A model generated the notes under the pieces. That model was not told where the DNA came from, did no database searches, and was given only the letters and a program-made list of their open reading frames with translations. A stretch of 64,000 bases of DNA from the NCBI RefSeq assembly GCF_030272615.1, contig NC_081406.1, positions 189,623,391-189,687,390 of the forward strand, written 5' to 3'. The translations under genes and the position numbers were made by a program. Source of the DNA: Cryptomeria japonica. Lineage: Eukaryota; Streptophyta; Pinopsida; Cupressales; Cupressaceae. Positions 59,718-64,000 of this stretch are shown piece by piece. Every line of letters starts with the position of its first letter. Position 1 is the first letter of the stretch.

Positions 59718-60867
59718 TGTTGCAAGTTTGGGTAGAATTATCTATTGGTGTGTTGTCGTTGATGTCAACATGCTTTGGTTGTCATTAGTGAATAGTTGGT
59801 ATAGTTGATGTTGAGTTTCCTATGCAGTTGTTTTGAGAGATTTGTTCTGCATTTCTTCTATATTGTACATCTATTCACGTGGTTTGGATATGTTGTTAAG
59901 AAATGTTTAAAGATGTTAGATTCGGGATTTGGTGCTCCAGATTGCAGTGCAATGGAAGTTGTGTTCACTAGTGTGTGATGGTGTTTGACAATGTTTTCAT
60001 GTGAAATGCATGCTCTGCATTTCTCCACTTTATGGTTTCTGGTGTTGTGGGTTTGGAGATGATTTGGTAATGTCCTTAGCTTCATTCTATTTAGTTGGAA
60101 CGATTTCTTAGGCTTCAGAGGTTTCAAAGTTCGATAGTGTTTACTCCAGGTTTGGTCGACCTCAGGTGTTTACACTTCATATTGTTGCTCTGATGATTAC
60201 GGATAGATGTGTAACATATATGATATTTATTTTGGTCTCAGGTAAGATGTGTTGTGGTCCACTTTACATAGGAGATTTTTTTGAGGATGAAAAAAAAAGG
60301 AAGTGTGAGTTGTGGCATATGTGTATCGACATATGTGATGAAAGTCTATGAAAGAGGATCTATCTCCCTGATTGTTTGAGTTGGTGAAAATTATTGTTTG
60401 AGTTGGCAAAAAGTGTTGAGCAATATGGACTTTCATGTGTCATCCATCGAAAGTAGTGAGCTGAATGTATCTACAAATATTATAGTTCTAGAGGTGTAGT
60501 AGTGGTGAATTCTTTATCTTTTATTATTCTTCATCTGGGTAGTGAGCCTTTCTTTCTTTCTTTCTTTCAGGCAGTGAGCCTTTCTTTGTAAAATTTACCT
60601 TAACCAATGCCACCCTAATAGGTTTTCATATATTGAGAATAATATTCTTCATGGCTTTTCCCTTAATAGGGTTTTCTAGGTCAAATCTGTTGTTTCATTG
60701 TGTATGATGTGTTGTGATTTTCATGTTCTTTCATGTTCGTATCTTTCTATGGATTAAGTGATAAAGTAAATTTACTGTGGATCTGATTTAAAGAAAAGAT
60801 TTAGAAGTTGTGTGGACAACTAATTCACCCCCCCTCTCAGTTTTCTTGTGCATAAGAACATTCAACA
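59718..60867 (+). repeat. Solo LTR (copia type) nested in copia pol
   Basis: 1,150 bp, TGTTGCAAG...TTCAACA, with a perfect 5-bp target duplication CATAG. The pol text on its two sides joins across it. It carries TTGTCGTTGATGTCAA at 59,753, a TTTC microsatellite at about 60,550-60,570 and AATTCACCCCCCC near its end. It must have formed by LTR-LTR recombination after insertion. Confidence 0.9.
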
Positions 60868-60872
60868 CATAG
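60868..60872. repeat. Target-site duplication CATAG (right)
   Basis: Exact repeat of 59,713-59,717. Confidence 0.88.
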
Positions 60873-61990
60873 TTTGTGGTGCCCTTCAAGTATATGAATA
60901 TCGTTTTGACAACCTTCTCATGGTTTTATTTAGGATTGGCTTGATATCTTGCAACCAAACATATCACATGCACAATATTAGGTCTAGAAGTAGTCAAGTA
61001 CAATAGTCCTCCAATCATAGACCTATAAAGATTCTAATCAACTTGAGGTGACTCGTCATCCTTGCTCAAATGAAAACTAATCTAGCCATGAGAGTAATTA
61101 TTGGTTTGGAATCCTCCATGCCAAACTTCTTCAACATCTCTTTAGCATACTTGGCTTGAGAAATAAAGATACCATAATCTAATTTAGCAACTTGAAGTCT
61201 AAGGAAGAAATATAACTCATCAATCATAAACATCTCAAATTCTTTCTACGTCTCTTTTGCAAACTTCTTACACTTACCATCGCCTCCAGCAAAGATGATG
61301 TCATCAACATATACAACAACCATCAAAACCTTTTTCTTCCTCAACCTTAATATAAATATTGCTACTTACAGTACCTTTCTTGAAACTTTATTGGAGTAAC
61401 TACTTATGCAACCTTTCATGTCAAGCCCTAGGAGATTTCTTGAGACCATGCAAAGGCTTTTTGAGTTTGCAAACCATGTATAGATCCTCTAGTAATTGAA
61501 CCCCATCAAGCTTCTGTATGTAGACTTCTTCCTATAAATCACCATACAAGAGGGTTGATTTGGCATCTTTATAATAAACTTTGAAGTTCTTGTGAGTAGC
61601 AAATGTAAGAAACATTTTAATTGCCTTCATCCTAGCCACTGGAGCAAAATTTTCCTCAAAGTCAATTCCTTCCACTTATGAATAACCTTTGCAAACTAAC
61701 CCAACTCTTTGTTTCTTGTCACTTTTCCTTCTTCATTCAATTTGTTCTGGAACACCCACTTTGTTCCTATAAATTTTTTATCTACAAGTCTAGGGATTAA
61801 ATTCCATGTTTGATTCTTCTCGATCTAATTTAGCTATTCTTCTATTACTTGCAACCATCCTTCATCCTTGCTAGCATTATAAAAGGTCTTGGGCTCAATC
61901 TTTGATGGGAGAAAAATATTTACAAAGACCAATATGGATGGAAAGTGCTCATCTTTACCTTTTCAACAATATATTGTTTGTTGAAATACG
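60873..61990 (-). pseudogene. Copia reverse transcriptase relic (minus)
   Basis: From about 61,920 down the minus strand encodes, with many breaks, IGTKWVFQNKLNEEGKVTRN, then VVVYVDDIIFAGGDGKCKKF (YVDD at 61,300-61,311), then FISQAKYAKEMLKKFGMEDS and LKGTTNY, which is resumed at 59,717. Gag, protease and integrase are missing between this and the 5' LTR at 62,723, so the element has a large internal deletion. Confidence 0.88.
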
Positions 61991-62711
61991 ACACCCGAGG
62001 CAATAGATACAAATTTTTGAAAAAAATGATTTTGTCTTGTAGGAACGTTTTTTTCTAGCAACAAAAATTTTGTTTCTAATTTGATTTTTGAAAAATCAAC
62101 TCACCTTATTCAGATAATATCATAAAACTAGAAATATTTTGAGCTTCAAATAAAACCCATAAATTGTTTTTAAATTAGCAAGTAGAAGATGATAAAATAA
62201 ATTACATTTAACCTTCTGCTAGCCAAAAAATGGTCATGCTACGCTTTTTGGACAACGATTTTTGCTAGTACTAATCAATATATGCAAAATTTAAAATATA
62301 ACCAGGTGGTTTCTAGGGGTTGAGAAGTAAACCTAAAAATCATTATTTGATTTGACTTGCAAAAGACAAAAAACTGATGCAAAAATGAGAACTCCAATCT
62401 TTCTTTGAATTTATGTGCTTTTATTTCAATGAAATGAAATCCAAATTTGACTTTCTTGAGCCTTCTTGATGCTATGGAATAGCTAAAAAAACCATCAGGA
62501 TTACTAGATTGTTGCAAACACCTCGATTTTACAAAATGTTTGCACAAAAAACCTAGAGATCAAAATTTTCCCTCATTTTTTTCTATTGTCAAATTCACAT
62601 TAAAATGCAAGAAAAGAGCATACTCAATTTTTAGGAAACCTATAGAAAAATTATTAAACTCCTTGAATCTCTCAAATAAGGAAACTAAAATATATTCTTG
62701 CACAAGAATAG
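61991..62711 (-). other. Leader remnant of the minus-strand copia relic
   Basis: Lies between the 5' LTR/primer site and the RT relic. No gag text could be read. Non-coding. Confidence 0.5.
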
Positions 62712-62722
62712 CTCTGATACCA
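62711..62722 (-). other. Primer-binding site of the minus-strand copia relic
   Basis: Minus strand TGGTATCAGAGC, an exact initiator-Met tRNA site, directly after the LTR end TTCTAACA. Confidence 0.88.
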
Positions 62723-63055
62723 TGTTAGAATTTGAAAAGATGAATAACTCAGAATAACTAATGCAAACAAATAAAAAAAATGTAAATGTAAATGATACAC
62801 GATCAAAATAGCAACATAGAGTTAGCCTCAAAGAGAGAATTACAAATGCTAAAGAAGAAAAACAGCATTAGGATAATGCAAGAGAAAAATTTATAGATTT
62901 CAATTACAATGCAATAGAATGTAATACAAAGACTAGAAAGGAGTGAATATATATAAGAAATGAGAGAGGGGAGAGGCGACATATATGGCCAATCGAAAGA
63001 GACCATCACAATAGCCTAAAAAAGGCAAGTGGGACTCCCATGGAAGATATTGACA
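62723..63055 (-). repeat. Short 5' LTR (minus) of the copia relic
   Basis: About 333 bp. On the minus strand it runs from TGTCAATATCTTCC to AAATTCTAACA. The right border is inferred from the TG/CA ends. Short LTRs like this fit Ale/Tork-type copia rather than the long-LTR elements nearby. Confidence 0.65.
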
Positions 63056-64000
63056 CCTTGTACTTACTCATACTAGTACTCACTTAATTAATCCCAAGAA
63101 AGATTAATTAAAAGTTTAGGAAAAACCGAGGAATAGAAAAAAAATAACCAAGAGAAAATAGAAGACATCATGTAGTAGGCTACCAACCCAAAGATATGAC
63201 TATAGGTTAGAAGAGAATCAATGAAATAGAAAATAACTTCACATTGATTAATTTTGATCTCAATGAGACCTCTTACTCCTTTATTAGATGAGATATTAAT
63301 TTAAGGACCCCTTTTGGGTCGTTAATTGATTTATTCTTTTTGGGTTTCGTATCATTATTATGGCTCAATTATTACATCAGATAGCATGAGTGGAATTATT
63401 CATGATACACATTGCGTAGACATATACGAACCTTAAAAAATATAATATAGATCATAATGTGTAGATATTTAAGGAAAAACTTAAGCATATAAAATATATA
63501 ATAATATCACAATAGTAAAACACACAAAACCATAAATAGAGAGTGTTTCATGTTTTAAATCATCAAATGCTCATATACATCTAATTAAAAATGAATGCAC
63601 ATGGATAAATAATAATGAGGTCATTTCTTGAGGGGAGGTGTTCCTAATGACTCCTTACATCACTTGACCACTATCATGCATCCTCATACAAGAGTGAGAC
63701 CTAGATTGAGATTTCTCCCATAAAAATCTTTATTCTTTATGGAGTCATCCAACCTCCTCTTGTAATGTGTCAATCTTCATTTGTTTCTCATAGATGGTGA
63801 TTTTTACACAATCTATCTAACCCATGAAATAAAAAATGTAGGCATCATTGATAATATTGGAATATATCTTCATGAATTAAAATCTATAACCTCTCACTCT
63901 AGTCCATCCATCCCTATGAGAATAGTATCTAGGTCTAGTTAGAGTCTCTACTACTCCTAGATAAGTGTAACTATCTTTGCATATGATCCTACACTTTTTT
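63056..64000. other. AT-rich spacer, nothing recognised
   Basis: No gene or repeat pair seen up to the window end. Confidence 0.45.

Overview
The window is plant nuclear DNA that is overwhelmingly retrotransposon. It holds LTR retrotransposons of the Ty1/copia and Ty3/gypsy types at many stages of decay, a tRNA-derived SINE, foldback hairpins and AT-rich spacer. I find one convincing host gene: an eight-exon gamma-glutamylcyclotransferase (ChaC/GGCT2 family) on the minus strand at 39,626-42,040, with GT-AG introns, a 5'UTR intron and a TATA box. Very long, old, nested retroelements and a lone gene in about 64 kb fit a large-genome seed plant. A conifer or other gymnosperm is my guess, not something the sequence proves.

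Layout. 1-1,920: minus-strand gypsy gag-protease relic. 1,922-5,091: spacer with a near-perfect 214-bp foldback at 4,194-4,407. 5,097-16,454: nearly complete plus-strand Ty3/gypsy element (LTR, gag, protease, RT, RNase H, integrase, a long extra ORF, polypurine tract, LTR), broken by about 20 stops and several frameshifts; its leader contains a second copy of the 3' end of pol. 16,460-20,766: spacer with one decayed ORF. 20,767-22,659: short LTR element with a 0.4-kb non-coding interior. 22,660-34,669: 3' part of an old gypsy-like element with minisatellites and a 3' LTR, split by a complete minus-strand element at 26,933-33,612 (perfect TSD CATTA) that has LTRs, primer site, zinc-knuckle gag and a roughly 1,000-codon ORF but no reverse transcriptase. 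34,842-36,752: decayed unknown ORF. 39,626-42,660: host gene. 43,099-44,270: SINE, a 222-bp tandem duplication and AT-rich DNA. 45,622-47,960: 5' LTR and gag of a copia element. 50,125-57,780: copia element flanked by a 96-bp direct repeat. 57,764-63,055: solo LTRs nested in a minus-strand copia pol relic and its 5' LTR.

How the parts relate. None of the transposons looks able to move alone: RT, integrase and gag frames are interrupted. The copia-type LTRs, although different families, share a quasi-palindrome 24-44 bp inside the U3 end, a C-run just before the 3' end, and in most cases a stem plus GGTTTTTCCC block; the two elements with visible 3' ends each carry two polypurine tracts about 140 bp apart. 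This suggests a common replication machinery that could serve the RT-less element. The observations most worth checking are the 96-bp flank duplication, the U3 palindrome and double polypurine tract, the RT-less element, the pol-end duplication in the gypsy leader, and an in-frame 33-bp minisatellite extending the host enzyme's C-terminus.
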